Source: an uncultured Solobacterium sp. (GTDB taxonomy: Bacteria; Bacillota_I; Bacilli_A; Erysipelotrichales; Erysipelotrichaceae). From it: a DNA stretch of 64,000 nt. The translations under genes and the position numbers were made by a program. Under the pieces are notes generated by a model. The model ran no database searches, was not told the DNA's origin, and worked only from the letters and a program-made list of their open reading frames with translations. This document shows positions 1 to 9,435 of the stretch, in pieces. Location: contig URYK01000007.1 in the NCBI GenBank assembly GCA_900552125.1, positions 24,179 to 88,178 on the forward strand, read 5' to 3'. Each line of letters starts with the position of its first letter. The stretch's first letter is position 1.

Positions 1-462
1 ATGTCAATTTATGACAATATTACGTATGGCCCAAAATGCCAAGGTATCAAGAATAAAAAAATCTTGGACGAAATCGTTGAGCAGTCTTTAAAAAAAGCCG
101 CGTTATGGGATGAAGTGAAAGATCGATTAAACGATTCTGCATTTGGTTTATCAGGTGGACAACAGCAGCGTTTATGTATTGCGCGAGCTATTGCTATGGA
201 ACCAGAAGTAATTCTGATGGATGAGCCAACAAGTGCATTAGACCCTATTGCTACAAATAAAATTGAAGATTTAATGGAAGAATTAAAAAATGATTATACC
301 ATTGTAATTGTTACGCACTCTATGCAGCAGGCATCTCGTGTGAGTGATTACACTGCTTTCTTCTTGCTGGGAGAAGTAGTGGAATTTGATAAAACTAGTA
401 AGATATTCCAACAGCCTTCTGATAAACGTACAGAAGACTATATAACTGGTCGCTTTGGATAG
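1..462 (+). CDS. pstB: Phosphate ABC transporter ATP-binding protein PstB (5'-truncated by window edge)
   Basis: This is the C-terminal part of the ATPase that powers high-affinity phosphate import by PstSCAB at the cytoplasmic membrane. Visible are the ABC signature LSGGQQQR (residues 50-57 of the visible part), Walker B ILMDEP (71-76) and the switch histidine in VTHS (near 106). The Walker A loop is missing because the reading frame is already open at base 1, so the ATG there is internal (MSIYDN is the usual mid-protein sequence of PstB). Full-length family members have about 250 residues. It is followed after 12 bases by phoU, the usual pst operon ending. Confidence 0.95.
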   Translation: MSIYDNITYGPKCQGIKNKKILDEIVEQSLKKAALWDEVKDRLNDSAFGLSGGQQQRLCIARAIAMEPEVILMDEPTSALDPIATNKIEDLMEELKNDYTIVIVTHSMQQASRVSDYTAFFLLGEVVEFDKTSKIFQQPSDKRTEDYITGRFG

Positions 463-474
463 GAGGATAATACG

Positions 475-1113
475 ATGGTTAAAATTGATAAAGAGTTAGA
501 TCTGATGGAAGAAAGCCTATTAAAAATGGGTAAAAAAGTTGTTCGTATGCATGAAAAAGTTATTGATGCTTTAAATGATGCAAATAAAGAAATTGCATTA
601 GATATTATTAAATCTGATGACATCATCAATCATTTAGAAGAGGAAATTAATGATCAGGCTGTTAAATCACTTGCACTTTTATCACCTGTTGCTAGTGATT
701 TACGTAAAGTAGTAGCAGATATTAAAATAGCTTCTGAATTAGAACGTATTGGTGACTATGCTAAGAATATCGCAATTTTCTTGATCAAGCATGATGATAT
801 AGATGCATCTATTCTTGATTATGCACAGGCAATGGAAAAAGGGTTTATTGCGATGTTAAATGAAACAATGGAATGTTATGCAAATCGTGATATTGATAAA
901 GCTTTTGAAATTCCTGAACAGGATAAAGAAATCAATGTTCTATATAAAGAGTTAAAGGAAAAACTTAAACAAAATCATTCTTCATATCTGCTTGAACATA
1001 TCTTTGAGATTTCTTCTATGTTAAGAAATATTGAACGAGCAGGAGATCATACTAAAAATATTTGTGAACATATCATATACATGATGAAAGGACAACATTA
1101 CGATTTTGGATAA
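475..1113 (+). CDS. phoU: Phosphate transport regulator PhoU
   Basis: PhoU is a cytoplasmic helical-bundle protein that restrains Pst transport and Pho signalling when phosphate is plentiful. The 212-residue length is normal. The two tandem three-helix repeats are marked by the family motif seen twice, ERIGDYAKN (90-98) and ERAGDHTKN (187-195), whose acidic residues bind metal clusters. The start is set by a strong AGGAGG eight bases upstream of the ATG. It is the last gene of the pst operon, because a good terminator follows at 1121-1155. Confidence 0.95.
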   Translation: MVKIDKELDLMEESLLKMGKKVVRMHEKVIDALNDANKEIALDIIKSDDIINHLEEEINDQAVKSLALLSPVASDLRKVVADIKIASELERIGDYAKNIAIFLIKHDDIDASILDYAQAMEKGFIAMLNETMECYANRDIDKAFEIPEQDKEINVLYKELKEKLKQNHSSYLLEHIFEISSMLRNIERAGDHTKNICEHIIYMMKGQHYDFG

Positions 1114-1120
1114 AATAGGG

Positions 1121-1155
1121 AAGAAGTGATACATTATTGTATGACTTCTTTTTCT
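1121..1155 (+). terminator. Rho-independent terminator after pst-phoU
   Basis: AAGAAGT (1121-1127) pairs with ACTTCTT (1144-1150). After one G-G mismatch an inner ATACA/TGTAT helix closes a four-base loop. A T-rich tract follows. Confidence 0.85.
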
Positions 1156-1180
1156 TTTAGTATGCGAATAAGCGTTGACG

Positions 1181-1189
1181 TGTTATAAT
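1181..1189 (+). promoter_or_regulatory. Extended -10 promoter for the ybeY operon
   Basis: TG-T-TATAAT is present, with TATAAT at 1184-1189, about 30 bases before the ybeY ATG and directly after the phoU terminator. No convincing -35 is seen at the usual distance (TATGCG), as expected for an extended -10 element. Confidence 0.6.
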
Positions 1190-1221
1190 ACATATGGGCA
1201 ATAAAACTTATGAGGTGAATT

Positions 1222-1689
1222 ATGGATATAAGTGTATTTAATCAAACAGAAGAAAAGCGCTGGTCACGTTATAAAAAAGACTTTATTACAATAAGTGAAC
1301 GTACTCAGAAAGTATTAAGGCTGGATCATGATTATAGTGCTTCTGTTATATTTGTTACACCGGAGGAAATCCACGAAATTAATCGTGATTATCGAAATAT
1401 AGATAGACCAACTGATGTAATCAGCTTTGCGCTGAAAGATAGTGAAGATGATTATGAAATCATGGAGGGTGAAAATGAATTAGGTGATATTTTTATTAAT
1501 ATCCAGGCAGTAGTTTCACAGGCCCATGATTATGGTCATTCATTACGAAGAGAAGTCTGTTTTCTTTTTACACATGGATTGCTTCATTTATTAGGTTATG
1601 ATCATATGGAAAAACAAGATGAAAAAGTTATGTTTGAATTACAGGATGTGATATTAGATGAAATCGTTCCTAAGAAGAAGCATAAATAA
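1222..1689 (+). CDS. ybeY: Endoribonuclease / rRNA maturation factor YbeY
   Basis: YbeY is a zinc-dependent single-strand endoribonuclease involved in 16S rRNA 3'-end maturation and ribosome quality control. The zinc motif HGLLHLLGYDH supplies His118, His122 and His128 in a protein of normal length (155 residues). GAGGTGA precedes the ATG. It opens the ybeY-dgkA-cdd-era-recO operon, the same order as in B. subtilis (yqfG-dgkA-cdd-era-recO). Its 3' end overlaps dgkA by 32 bases. Confidence 0.95.
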   Translation: MDISVFNQTEEKRWSRYKKDFITISERTQKVLRLDHDYSASVIFVTPEEIHEINRDYRNIDRPTDVISFALKDSEDDYEIMEGENELGDIFINIQAVVSQAHDYGHSLRREVCFLFTHGLLHLLGYDHMEKQDEKVMFELQDVILDEIVPKKKHK

Positions 1690-2020
1690 ATTTCGTTATG
1701 CATTTGAAGGCTTATTTCAAGGTATATGTCATGATTTTAGTATAACATTACAGCTGTTAATAGGACTATGTGTTATTGTCTTTTGTTTATTCGTTGATCT
1801 GACTCAATGGGAATGGTGTATTATTCTTGTTGTCATTGGAGCTGTGATTGCTTTGGAGTTTGTGAATTCCGCAATAGAATCTGTTGTAGATCTGGTGTCG
1901 CCAGATTATCATATATTAGCTAAGAAAGCCAAAGACTATGCGGCCGCTGCGGTGCTTGTTATGTCTATTGCGGCTTTAGTCATAGGGATTATTATAATAG
2001 GAGGAAAAATCATATGGTAA
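1658..2020 (+). CDS. dgkA: Diacylglycerol kinase family protein, probably undecaprenol kinase
   Basis: This is a small integral membrane lipid kinase. In Gram-positives this family mainly phosphorylates undecaprenol, recycling the lipid carrier for cell-wall synthesis. The 120 residues hold three membrane helices (about 28-47, 53-72 and 95-117) and the family motif EFVNSAIE plus AKDYAAAAV, which line the active site. The start lies inside ybeY (32-base overlap) behind GGATGTGAT. The 3' end overlaps cdd by seven bases, so translation is probably coupled. Substrate is inferred from the family, not shown by the sequence. Confidence 0.92.
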   Translation: MKSFLRRSINKFRYAFEGLFQGICHDFSITLQLLIGLCVIVFCLFVDLTQWEWCIILVVIGAVIALEFVNSAIESVVDLVSPDYHILAKKAKDYAAAAVLVMSIAALVIGIIIIGGKIIW

Positions 2021-2418
2021 AACAATATGAAGATATTTTAAATGTCGCTTTTGATGCGATGAAAAAGGCATATGCTCCTTATTCAAATTATCATGTTGGA
2101 GCATGTGTAAAGACGAAAGATGGTAAACTGATTCCAGGTGTAAATATAGAAAATGCATCTTATGGATTAACAAACTGTGCAGAAAGAAGTGCAGTATTTG
2201 CAGCTTACTCATTGGGTTATCGTAAAACAGATATTGAAGCACTAGCGATCGTTAGTGATGGAAAGCTACTTGCGGCACCTTGTGGCGCATGCCGTCAGGT
2301 ATTGGTTGAGCTTTTAGAAAGAACGACACCTATCATATTAAGTAATGGTAAGGAATCAAAGATAACAAATATTGATGAATTATTACCGATGTCATTTACA
2401 AGTGAGGATGTATTATGA
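2014..2418 (+). CDS. cdd: Cytidine deaminase
   Basis: It deaminates cytidine and deoxycytidine to uridine forms in pyrimidine salvage. The zinc site is complete: CAERSA (Cys55, catalytic Glu57) and PCGAC (Cys90, Cys93), typical of the small tetrameric class. Length (134) is normal. GGAGG lies upstream, within the end of dgkA, and the stop overlaps the era start (ATGA), so it is tightly packed in the era operon. Confidence 0.96.
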   Translation: MVKQYEDILNVAFDAMKKAYAPYSNYHVGACVKTKDGKLIPGVNIENASYGLTNCAERSAVFAAYSLGYRKTDIEALAIVSDGKLLAAPCGACRQVLVELLERTTPIILSNGKESKITNIDELLPMSFTSEDVL

Positions 2419-3314
2419 GCTTTAAGTCAGGATTTATTTCTATAATTGGAAGACCAAATGCAGGAAAAAGCACTTTACTAAATGCAATTCTTCAGGAAAA
2501 GGTTGCTATTACTACACCAAAACCACAAACAACTAGAAACAATATTTCTGGTATTCTTACAAGAGATGATGTACAGTTTGTATTTATTGATACTCCAGGA
2601 ATTCACAAGCCTAAGCATGAATTAGGAAGAACATTGAATAAAAATGCCTATACTGCAATTGCGGAAGCTGATGTTAATTATTGGATGGTAGATGCAACAC
2701 AGCCTTTTGGCGGCGGTGATGAATTTCTTTTAGAAAAGATGAAACAGGCAAAAATTCCTGTCTTTCTGATTTTAAATAAAATTGATCTGCTAGATAAAGA
2801 GAAAGTCTTAGAGACTTTAATACAATGGCAGAATCGTATGCAGTTTGCAGAGATTTTTCCAATTTCTGCACTAACAAGAGAAAATGTGGAACATTTATTA
2901 GAAGTAACAAAATCATATCTGCAAGAAGGAGTTAAATATTTCCCTGATGATATGATTAGTGATCATGGAGAAAACTTTCAGATTGCAGAGATTATTCGTG
3001 AAAAGGTTTTATACAAAACAAATGAAGAAGTACCCCATTCAGTAGCAGTTGTAATTGAAAATAAAGAGGAAACAGATACTAAAATGTTTCTACAGGCACT
3101 GATCATTGTAGAACGTACTTCTCAAAAGAGTATCTTGATTGGTAAGCAGGGGACAATGATTCGCAGTATTCGTTTAGCTGCACAGAAAGAATTAAAGGCT
3201 AAATTCGATAAGAAAGTAGAATTAGAGCTATTTGTGCGCGTTGAAAAAAATTGGCGAAATCGAACAAGCAAGCTACATCAGTTAGGCTATCTTGAAATGG
3301 AAGAGGGGAAATAA
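2415..3314 (+). CDS. era: GTPase Era
   Basis: Era is an essential GTPase that binds 16S rRNA near its 3' end and chaperones 30S subunit assembly. The G domain shows GRPNAGKST (G1, residues 12-20), DTPG (G3) and NKID (G4). The C-terminal KH RNA-binding domain (about 210-290) contains LIGKQGTMIRSI. At 299 residues it is the standard size. The start overlaps the cdd stop, and recO begins in its stop codon, consistent with a single transcript. Confidence 0.97.
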   Translation: MSFKSGFISIIGRPNAGKSTLLNAILQEKVAITTPKPQTTRNNISGILTRDDVQFVFIDTPGIHKPKHELGRTLNKNAYTAIAEADVNYWMVDATQPFGGGDEFLLEKMKQAKIPVFLILNKIDLLDKEKVLETLIQWQNRMQFAEIFPISALTRENVEHLLEVTKSYLQEGVKYFPDDMISDHGENFQIAEIIREKVLYKTNEEVPHSVAVVIENKEETDTKMFLQALIIVERTSQKSILIGKQGTMIRSIRLAAQKELKAKFDKKVELELFVRVEKNWRNRTSKLHQLGYLEMEEGK

Positions 3315-4048
3315 TGCTAGAGGAGGTTCATGGAATCATTATTCATGTGAAAGAATATCGTGAACATGATGCCCTGTTAAAAGTGTTATGCGAAGACGGC
3401 AAATTGTTAAGTATCAGTGCTAAAGGTGTCCAGAAGATGAATAGTAAAAATGCACCAGCTGTTCAGCTTTTTACGTTAGCTAAATTTCATGTTGATGTTC
3501 GACCTTCATCAACGATGTATTCGCTAAGGCGAGCAGAGATTATAAAAAGTTATCGAAAGATACGCGAAGATCTTATGAAACAAAGTGTTGCGTCATATTT
3601 CTGTGAATGTATCTATCGCAGTGATTTTGACTCTGATATGTATCCAATTCTTATACAGAGCATGGATGTTTTAGAAAAAACAGAAAAGCCATTACAGATT
3701 CTTTGCTTATTTCAATCCATCATGAATCGACTACATGGAATTGAACCATATGTTGATGGCTGTGTGCGATGTATGAGTCCTCATCTTATACAGGGAATAT
3801 CGTATCGTGATGGAGGATTTATATGTACGAAGTGTTTACATGCAGAAGATCAGATAAAAACAAAAGAACAATTAAAGATATTTCGATTATTATGTAAAGC
3901 AGATATAAAGCATGCTGGCTTAATTGAAAAATTGGATTTTACCACAGAAGTGTTTGAAGATTTATATCAGTTTTTTGAAGAATATAGTGGAATATCTTTA
4001 AAAAGTGCGAAGTTTCTTAAGTCTTTATTTTTATTAGAAAATCAGTGA
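3314..4048 (+). CDS. recO: DNA repair protein RecO
   Basis: RecO anneals strands and helps RecR load RecA onto SSB-coated single-stranded DNA. It has the N-terminal OB-fold (about 1-80) and a zinc-finger with two cysteine pairs, CVRC and CTKC (near 150-177). Length (244) matches the family. The ATG shares its A with the era stop codon (TAATG), so it is translationally coupled. It is the last gene of this operon, since a hairpin terminator follows 16 bases later. Confidence 0.93.
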   Translation: MLEEVHGIIIHVKEYREHDALLKVLCEDGKLLSISAKGVQKMNSKNAPAVQLFTLAKFHVDVRPSSTMYSLRRAEIIKSYRKIREDLMKQSVASYFCECIYRSDFDSDMYPILIQSMDVLEKTEKPLQILCLFQSIMNRLHGIEPYVDGCVRCMSPHLIQGISYRDGGFICTKCLHAEDQIKTKEQLKIFRLLCKADIKHAGLIEKLDFTTEVFEDLYQFFEEYSGISLKSAKFLKSLFLLENQ

Positions 4049-4064
4049 TTATATTAGAAATCAA

Positions 4065-4089
4065 CAGTTGATTTATTCAGCTGTTTTTC
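4065..4089 (+). terminator. Terminator after recO
   Basis: CAGTTGA pairs with TTCAGCTG through a seven-pair stem containing one G-T pair (4065-4083), followed by TTTTTC. Confidence 0.7.
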
Positions 4090-4159
4090 TATCTTTTAAG
4101 CAAATAAACAAGGTTATTGAGGGCAGTTTGAAAAAATGCAAAAAAAATTGTTAATTTGT

Positions 4160-4188
4160 TTGATTTGTTTTTCATGAAATGATATTAT
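4160..4188 (+). promoter_or_regulatory. Sigma-A promoter for glyQS-dnaG-rpoD
   Basis: TTGATT (4160-4165), a 17-base spacer, and TATTAT (4183-4188). Transcription should begin near 4195, leaving a leader of about 180 bases before the glyQS start codon. Confidence 0.65.
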
Positions 4189-4194
4189 AGAGTC

Positions 4195-4375
4195 GTAGCA
4201 TAATTTTTTGTAATGAATACTATGATTTTATGCGTTATTTTAGGTTAAATAAGGTCAATTAAGCACCATATTTGCCACATTTTAAATTATTATTGAATAT
4301 AGTGTAATCTGAAACTATTCTGATAGTTTCATGAGCATCACCACCTGGTGAATTTTTTTTGAAAGGGGCATTGAC
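4195..4375 (+). promoter_or_regulatory. Structured leader of glyQS with terminator-like hairpin; not a recognisable T-box
   Basis: This gene-free stretch holds a perfect eight-pair hairpin (GAAACTAT/ATAGTTTC, 4311-4330). A second, terminator-like hairpin follows (TCACC/GGTGA, 4338-4351) with eight T residues, only about 15 bases before the start codon. An upstream CACC (4264-4267) could pair with GGTG (4347-4350) as an alternative. An upstream GCATAA/TTATGC pair could close a larger stem. The T-box core (GGTGG-ACCGCG) is absent. The attenuation role is inference. Confidence 0.45.
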
Positions 4376-5758
4376 ATGAACAACGAGAAATTATTTGATA
4401 CTGTAGTAGCCCATGCGAAGAACAGTGGTTTTGTATTTCAGGGATCTGAAATATATGGCGGACTTTCTAATACTTGGGATTTTGGTCCGTTAGGAGTTGA
4501 ATTAAAAGAAAATATAAAAAAAGCATGGTGGCGTAAATTTATTCAGGAATCACCATATAATACAGGTATTCAGTCAGCGATTCTAATGAATCCTTCTGTT
4601 TGGGTAGCCAGCGGACATGTAGGCGGATTCTCTGATCCATTAATGGACTGTAAAGAATGTAAATCTAGATTTCGTGCCGATCAGCTGATTGAAGATGCAT
4701 CAAATGGTGAAGTTAGCGTTGAAGGCTGGAGCAATGAAGCAATGATGGATTATATAAAAGAACATCAGCTAAAATGTCCTAAATGCGGTGCTCACAATTT
4801 TACTGATATACGTCAATTCAATTTGATGTTTAAAACTTTCCAGGGTGTTGTTGAAGATGCGAAAAGTGCAATTTATTTAAGACCGGAAACAGCACAAGGT
4901 ATGTTTGTAAATTTTAAAAATGTACAGCGTACAATGCGTAAAAAGCTTCCATTTGGTATTGGTCAGATTGGTAAAAGCTTCCGTAATGAAATCACACCAG
5001 GAAACTTTATTTTCCGTACACGTGAATTTGAACAGATGGAATTGGAGTTTTTCTGTCAGCCTGGAACAGATTTAGAGTGGTATCATTATTATAAAGATTA
5101 CTGTATGAAATTTTTGACGAATTTAGGAATTAATCCTGAGCACCTTCGTTTCCGTGATCATACGCCAGAAGAACTAGCATTTTATTCTAAAGGAACATGT
5201 GACATTGAATATAATTTCCATTCTCAGATTGGCTGGGGAGAAGTGTGGGGTATTGCGGATCGTACAGATTATGATTTGAAACAACATCAGGAAGCTAGTA
5301 AAAAATCACTAGAGTATCTAGATCCTACTACAAATGAAAAATATTTAGCATATTGTGTTGAACCTTCTGTTGGTGTAGAACGTTTAATGCTTGCGTTTAT
5401 GTGTGATGCATATGATGAAGAAGAATTGGAAAATGATACTCGCATCGTTATGCATTTGCATCCATACCTAGCACCTGTAAAAGCTTGTGTTATGCCTTTA
5501 TCTAAGAAATTAAGTGATAAAGCAATGGAAGTATTCCAATTAATTGCGCCAGTTGGAAACTGTGATTATGATGAAGCTGGAAGCATTGGAAAACGTTATC
5601 GCCGTCAGGATGCGATCGGTACACCATTCTGTATAACTGTAGACTTTGAAACTGAGAATGATAATTGTGTAACTGTTCGTCATCGTGATAGCATGGAACA
5701 AGAGCGTGTTCGTATTGATGAATTAAGTACTTATATTGAAGAAAGAATTAAGCTTTAA
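4376..5758 (+). CDS. glyS: Glycyl-tRNA synthetase, single-chain (alpha2) type
   Basis: It charges tRNA-Gly with glycine. This is the homodimeric class II form found in many Bacillota, not the alpha2beta2 form. Motif 2 is RNEITPGNF with the following [10 protein letters not shown], motif 3 contains GVERLML, and the ATP/glycine pocket RPETAQG is present. A zinc-binding insert with CKEC and CPKC lies near residues 91-140. The 460-residue length is typical. GAAAGGGG precedes the ATG. It occupies the position of glyQS between recO and dnaG in B. subtilis. Confidence 0.96.
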   Translation: MNNEKLFDTVVAHAKNSGFVFQGSEIYGGLSNTWDFGPLGVELKENIKKAWWRKFIQESPYNTGIQSAILMNPSVWVASGHVGGFSDPLMDCKECKSRFRADQLIEDASNGEVSVEGWSNEAMMDYIKEHQLKCPKCGAHNFTDIRQFNLMFKTFQGVVEDAKSAIYLRPETAQGMFVNFKNVQRTMRKKLPFGIGQIGKSFRNEITPGNFIFRTREFEQMELEFFCQPGTDLEWYHYYKDYCMKFLTNLGINPEHLRFRDHTPEELAFYSKGTCDIEYNFHSQIGWGEVWGIADRTDYDLKQHQEASKKSLEYLDPTTNEKYLAYCVEPSVGVERLMLAFMCDAYDEEELENDTRIVMHLHPYLAPVKACVMPLSKKLSDKAMEVFQLIAPVGNCDYDEAGSIGKRYRRQDAIGTPFCITVDFETENDNCVTVRHRDSMEQERVRIDELSTYIEERIKL

Positions 5759-5779
5759 TATCGCAAGGAGTGATATTTC

Positions 5780-7543
5780 TTGGCACGATTAAGTGAACAG
5801 GAAATCAATGAAATTCGACAGCGAGCTGACATTGTAGATGTCATTGGACGATATATCCCATTGCATCGAAAAGGGAATAGCTATAAGTGTATTTGTCCAT
5901 TTCATGATGACCATGATCCGTCGATGTCTATATCTGCGGATAAACAGATTTATAAATGTTTTGTATGTAATGCAGGAGGAAATGTCTTCACATTTGTACA
6001 AAATTATGAAAAAATATCGTTTATTGAGGCGGTATATAAGGTTGCAGAGTATGCTGGTGTAACTTTGGAGCATACTCTTGATGTGACTCCTCGAATTCAG
6101 GATCCGCATTTAGCCGCATTGCATAAAGCATGTAAAGCGACTATTGATTATACGCATTATCAGCTAGAAACACTTGACGCAAAGCATGTCAAGGAGTATT
6201 TACTGAAACGTAATATTACAGAAGATATCATTCGTTCTTTTGAAATAGGGTATAATCCTAAAAATGATGCGTTGTATCGCTTTCTTCATGCGAAAAAATA
6301 TAGCGATGAAGATCTGATTTCGGCAGGACTTGTGCGTATGACTTCTATGGGGATGAAAGATGTGTTTTCTCATCGTATCATGATTCCTATACATAATGAA
6401 TTTGGAGATCCCGTTGGTTTTACTGCGCGGCGTATCGAAGATAATGAAGAAGCAAAGTATATTAATACAAGTGAAACTGAAATATACAAAAAAGGAAATC
6501 TGATTTTTAATTATCATCGTGCAAAAGCAGAAGCTAGAAAAGCTAAAAAGGCTTTTCTTGTAGAAGGAGCAATGGATGTATTGGCATTTGAAAAAGTTGA
6601 TCTGCATAATGCAGTAGCTACTTTAGGAACTGCTATTACGAAAGAACAGCTTCGTCTTTTACAGATGCTTCATGTACCGATTGTGGTATGTTATGATGGA
6701 GATGCAGCTGGACGAAATGCTACATATAAATTTGGTAAGCTAGCAAGAGAAATGTCACTTCAATTTGAGATTGTTGATAATAAATATGGGCTAGATCCAG
6801 ATGAAATTATCGATGTATATGGAAAAGATGAACTTAAAGCATTAGTAAATAAAACGATTTCCTGGATTGACTTTTTATTTGAATACCTTCTGACAAAGTA
6901 TAATTTAGAAAATTATACTCAGAAAAAAGAATATGCACAGGAAATGGCTTTAGAAATTCAATCATTGCAGAATGATTATGAAAAACAGAGTTATTTTATC
7001 CGACTTCGGGAACTTACTGATTTTGATATGTATATAGAGCCAGAAAAAGCGCATAAACAGACATATCAGAAAAAGGAATATCAGACAAAGATATTAACTT
7101 TTCCAAAAAGCGGAAGAAATCATGCGGAGTATGAAATTTTATCACAAATGCTGTGTGGTGTTTCTGCAAGTAATCTGTTTAAAGAAGAGCTGGGATTCTT
7201 AAAAAATGATGTCAGTAATAACCTGGCGATGTATATTATCGATTATTATCGAACACATACGAAGCTAGATATAGCTGGTTTGTTAGATTTAATTCAAGAA
7301 GAGGAAGTTCGCTCTCTTCTATTGGAAATTGCAAATTGGGAGCTTGCACGTAAAGATGTAGACATTGATGTATTAAAAGAAGCTATAGCAAAAGAAAAGA
7401 CTTGTTTTATCGATGATAAGATACAGATGTTAAATGCAAAAATCAAACAGGTAAGCGATCCAATGGAAAAAGCAAAAATTGCAATGGAGAAGAATCAGCT
7501 AATTAAAGAGCGTGAAGAATGGCGAAACTCGGGAAGGAAGTAG
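5780..7543 (+). CDS. dnaG: DNA primase
   Basis: DnaG makes RNA primers at the replication fork. The N-terminal CHC2 zinc ribbon is visible as [10 protein letters not shown] and KCFVC (about 40-65). The TOPRIM core carries VEGAMDVLA (metal-binding Glu) and [10 protein letters not shown]. The C-terminal third would be the DnaB-interacting domain. The start is TTG, chosen because AAGGAG lies nine bases upstream. At 587 residues it is of family size. It is followed directly by rpoD, the classic macromolecular synthesis arrangement. Confidence 0.96.
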   Translation: MARLSEQEINEIRQRADIVDVIGRYIPLHRKGNSYKCICPFHDDHDPSMSISADKQIYKCFVCNAGGNVFTFVQNYEKISFIEAVYKVAEYAGVTLEHTLDVTPRIQDPHLAALHKACKATIDYTHYQLETLDAKHVKEYLLKRNITEDIIRSFEIGYNPKNDALYRFLHAKKYSDEDLISAGLVRMTSMGMKDVFSHRIMIPIHNEFGDPVGFTARRIEDNEEAKYINTSETEIYKKGNLIFNYHRAKAEARKAKKAFLVEGAMDVLAFEKVDLHNAVATLGTAITKEQLRLLQMLHVPIVVCYDGDAAGRNATYKFGKLAREMSLQFEIVDNKYGLDPDEIIDVYGKDELKALVNKTISWIDFLFEYLLTKYNLENYTQKKEYAQEMALEIQSLQNDYEKQSYFIRLRELTDFDMYIEPEKAHKQTYQKKEYQTKILTFPKSGRNHAEYEILSQMLCGVSASNLFKEELGFLKNDVSNNLAMYIIDYYRTHTKLDIAGLLDLIQEEEVRSLLLEIANWELARKDVDIDVLKEAIAKEKTCFIDDKIQMLNAKIKQVSDPMEKAKIAMEKNQLIKEREEWRNSGRK

Positions 7544-7547
7544 AAAT

Positions 7548-8741
7548 ATGAAAAAAACCAAGAAAAAAGCTGTTTTACAGGAATATAAAACACTTGATGA
7601 TATTAAGCAGGATTTTCTAAATGAATATCATGATACAGGTGTTTTATATCAGAAAGATGTTATGGAAGCCGTAGAACATCTGGCAATGAATGATACAGAT
7701 TTTGATGATTTGTTTCAATGGTTTGCCGATAATGATATAGAAGTTAAAAATGAAGATGATGATGTTGATTTGATGGATGACGATGCTCTTGTCGCTACCG
7801 ATGATGATGACATTGACTTTTTAGATGATGATACAGATGAAGAAGATTCTTTAGCTGCAGAAATTGAAAATCTTGAACAGTCTTTCGCAAACTCTTCACA
7901 TACAAAAATTAACGATCCAGTAAAAATGTACTTAAAAGAAATTGGTAGAGTAGAATTATTAGATCCAAAAGAAGAACCTGAGATTGCTCGTCGTATTCAG
8001 GCTGGTGATGAAGAAGCGAAAAAGAAACTTATTTCTGCCAACTTACGTTTAGTAGTATCTATCGCAAAAAAATATGTAGGACGCGGTATGTTGTTCCTAG
8101 ATCTTATTCAAGAAGGTAATATGGGGCTTGTTAAAGCAGTAGAAAAATTTGACTATACAAAAGGGTTTAAATTCTCTACCTATGCAACTTGGTGGATTCG
8201 TCAGGCAATCACAAGAGCTATTGCAGACCAGGCTAGAACAATTCGTATTCCTGTACATATGGTAGAGACTATTAATAAATTAACTCGTATTCAGCGTCAG
8301 CTGGTACAGGATTTAGGCAGAGATCCTACTGCAGAAGAAATTGCGGCTAAAATGGAAAATATTTCACCTGAAAAAGTTCGTGAGATTCAAAAAATTGCTT
8401 TGGAACCAGTTTCTTTAGAAACTCCGATTGGGGAAGAAGATGATTCTCATCTTGGTGATTTCATTGAAGATAAAGAAGCATTATCACCTGATGAATATGC
8501 AAATAACCAATTATTGAAGGATGAAATTAATACTGTACTGCAAGGTTTAACAGAACGTGAAGAAAAAGTGCTTCGCTTGCGTTTTGGATTATATGATGGA
8601 AGAACACGTACATTAGAAGAAGTAGGTAAGGAATTTAATGTAACTCGTGAACGTATTCGTCAGATTGAAGCAAAAGCTTTACGTAAACTTAAACATCCTA
8701 CTCGTTCTAAACGATTGAAAGATTTCGTGGATAAACCATAA
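7548..8741 (+). CDS. rpoD: Primary RNA polymerase sigma factor (SigA / RpoD)
   Basis: This is the housekeeping sigma-70 factor. Region 1.1 (about 1-100) ends in a very acidic stretch rich in Asp and Glu. Region 2.4 contains [10 protein letters not shown] (-10 recognition), and region 4.2 contains [20 protein letters not shown] (-35 recognition). The ATG at 7548 is preferred over an in-frame ATG 36 bases upstream because GGAAGGAAG lies just before it. Length is 397 residues, close to B. subtilis SigA. It overlaps nothing and sits four bases after dnaG. Confidence 0.97.
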   Translation: MKKTKKKAVLQEYKTLDDIKQDFLNEYHDTGVLYQKDVMEAVEHLAMNDTDFDDLFQWFADNDIEVKNEDDDVDLMDDDALVATDDDDIDFLDDDTDEEDSLAAEIENLEQSFANSSHTKINDPVKMYLKEIGRVELLDPKEEPEIARRIQAGDEEAKKKLISANLRLVVSIAKKYVGRGMLFLDLIQEGNMGLVKAVEKFDYTKGFKFSTYATWWIRQAITRAIADQARTIRIPVHMVETINKLTRIQRQLVQDLGRDPTAEEIAAKMENISPEKVREIQKIALEPVSLETPIGEEDDSHLGDFIEDKEALSPDEYANNQLLKDEINTVLQGLTEREEKVLRLRFGLYDGRTRTLEEVGKEFNVTRERIRQIEAKALRKLKHPTRSKRLKDFVDKP

Positions 8742-8753
8742 TGGTGATCCTTA

Positions 8754-9416
8754 ATGAAGTTAAGTAAAAGATTGCAGACAATTTATGATATGGTACAGGG
8801 TCCATGTGTTGTAGCGGATATCGGCTGTGATCACGGACTTTTACCAATTGCTCTTGTGAAAAACGGAAAATGTGATAAAGCTTATGCCTGTGATATAAGA
8901 AAAGGCCCATTGTCTCGAGCAGAAGAAGCAATTCAAATGATGGGATTACAGAATCAGATCATCACCAAGCTTACCGATGGACTTCAAGGTTTGGAAGATG
9001 ATGTTGAAGTAGTCATCATTGCAGGTATGGGATACGATACTATTCGAAATATTTTACAGGATAGTCTTGAAAAAACAAAATATTATAAGCAGATTATTAT
9101 CCAATGTAATTCACGCGTAGATGATTTACGTCGCTGGCTTCATCAAACAGGATTTATGATTGATGCGGAAGAACTTGTGAAAGATCAGCATTATTATCAG
9201 ATGATTTCTGTTCACTATGAAGTTAGTGAAATGAGTGAAGAAGATTATTTATTTGGTATCCATTTGGAAAAGCATCCATTATTTAAAGAATATTGGACGC
9301 ATGTGCTTCATAAACAAAAGGAAATCCTAAAAGGTATGAAATCATATCATGAAGGTTATCAGATAACTGAGAAAAAGATTAAGATGATTGAAAGTAAATT
9401 AAAGGAACTGGCATGA
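8754..9416 (+). CDS. trmK: tRNA (adenine-22-N1)-methyltransferase TrmK
   Basis: It methylates A22 in the D-loop of tRNAs using S-adenosylmethionine (B. subtilis YqfN). The class I methyltransferase motif I is VVADIGCDHGLLP (about 16-28), followed by the acidic ACDIRKGPL strand. Its place directly after sigA is the same as in B. subtilis. The Nif3-like gene that often follows is absent; instead a two-way terminator and the opposing ispH come next. GGTGATCC precedes the ATG. Confidence 0.92.
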   Translation: MKLSKRLQTIYDMVQGPCVVADIGCDHGLLPIALVKNGKCDKAYACDIRKGPLSRAEEAIQMMGLQNQIITKLTDGLQGLEDDVEVVIIAGMGYDTIRNILQDSLEKTKYYKQIIIQCNSRVDDLRRWLHQTGFMIDAEELVKDQHYYQMISVHYEVSEMSEEDYLFGIHLEKHPLFKEYWTHVLHKQKEILKGMKSYHEGYQITEKKIKMIESKLKELA

Positions 9417-9430
9417 TTGTCAGCTCCTTT
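9401..9430. terminator. Bidirectional terminator between trmK and ispH
   Basis: AAAGGA-CTG (9401-9410) pairs with CAG-TCCTTT (9421-9430) across one mismatch. A runs on the left and T runs on the right let it serve both converging genes. It overlaps the trmK stop codon. Confidence 0.75.
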
Positions 9431-9435
9431 TATGC

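Noticed and set aside
4195..4375. A glycine T-box before glyQS
   Set aside because: Promoter distance and hairpins fit, but the GGTGG-ACCGCG core is absent. The nearest TGGT would not pair with the end of tRNA-Gly. Listed only as an unclassified leader.
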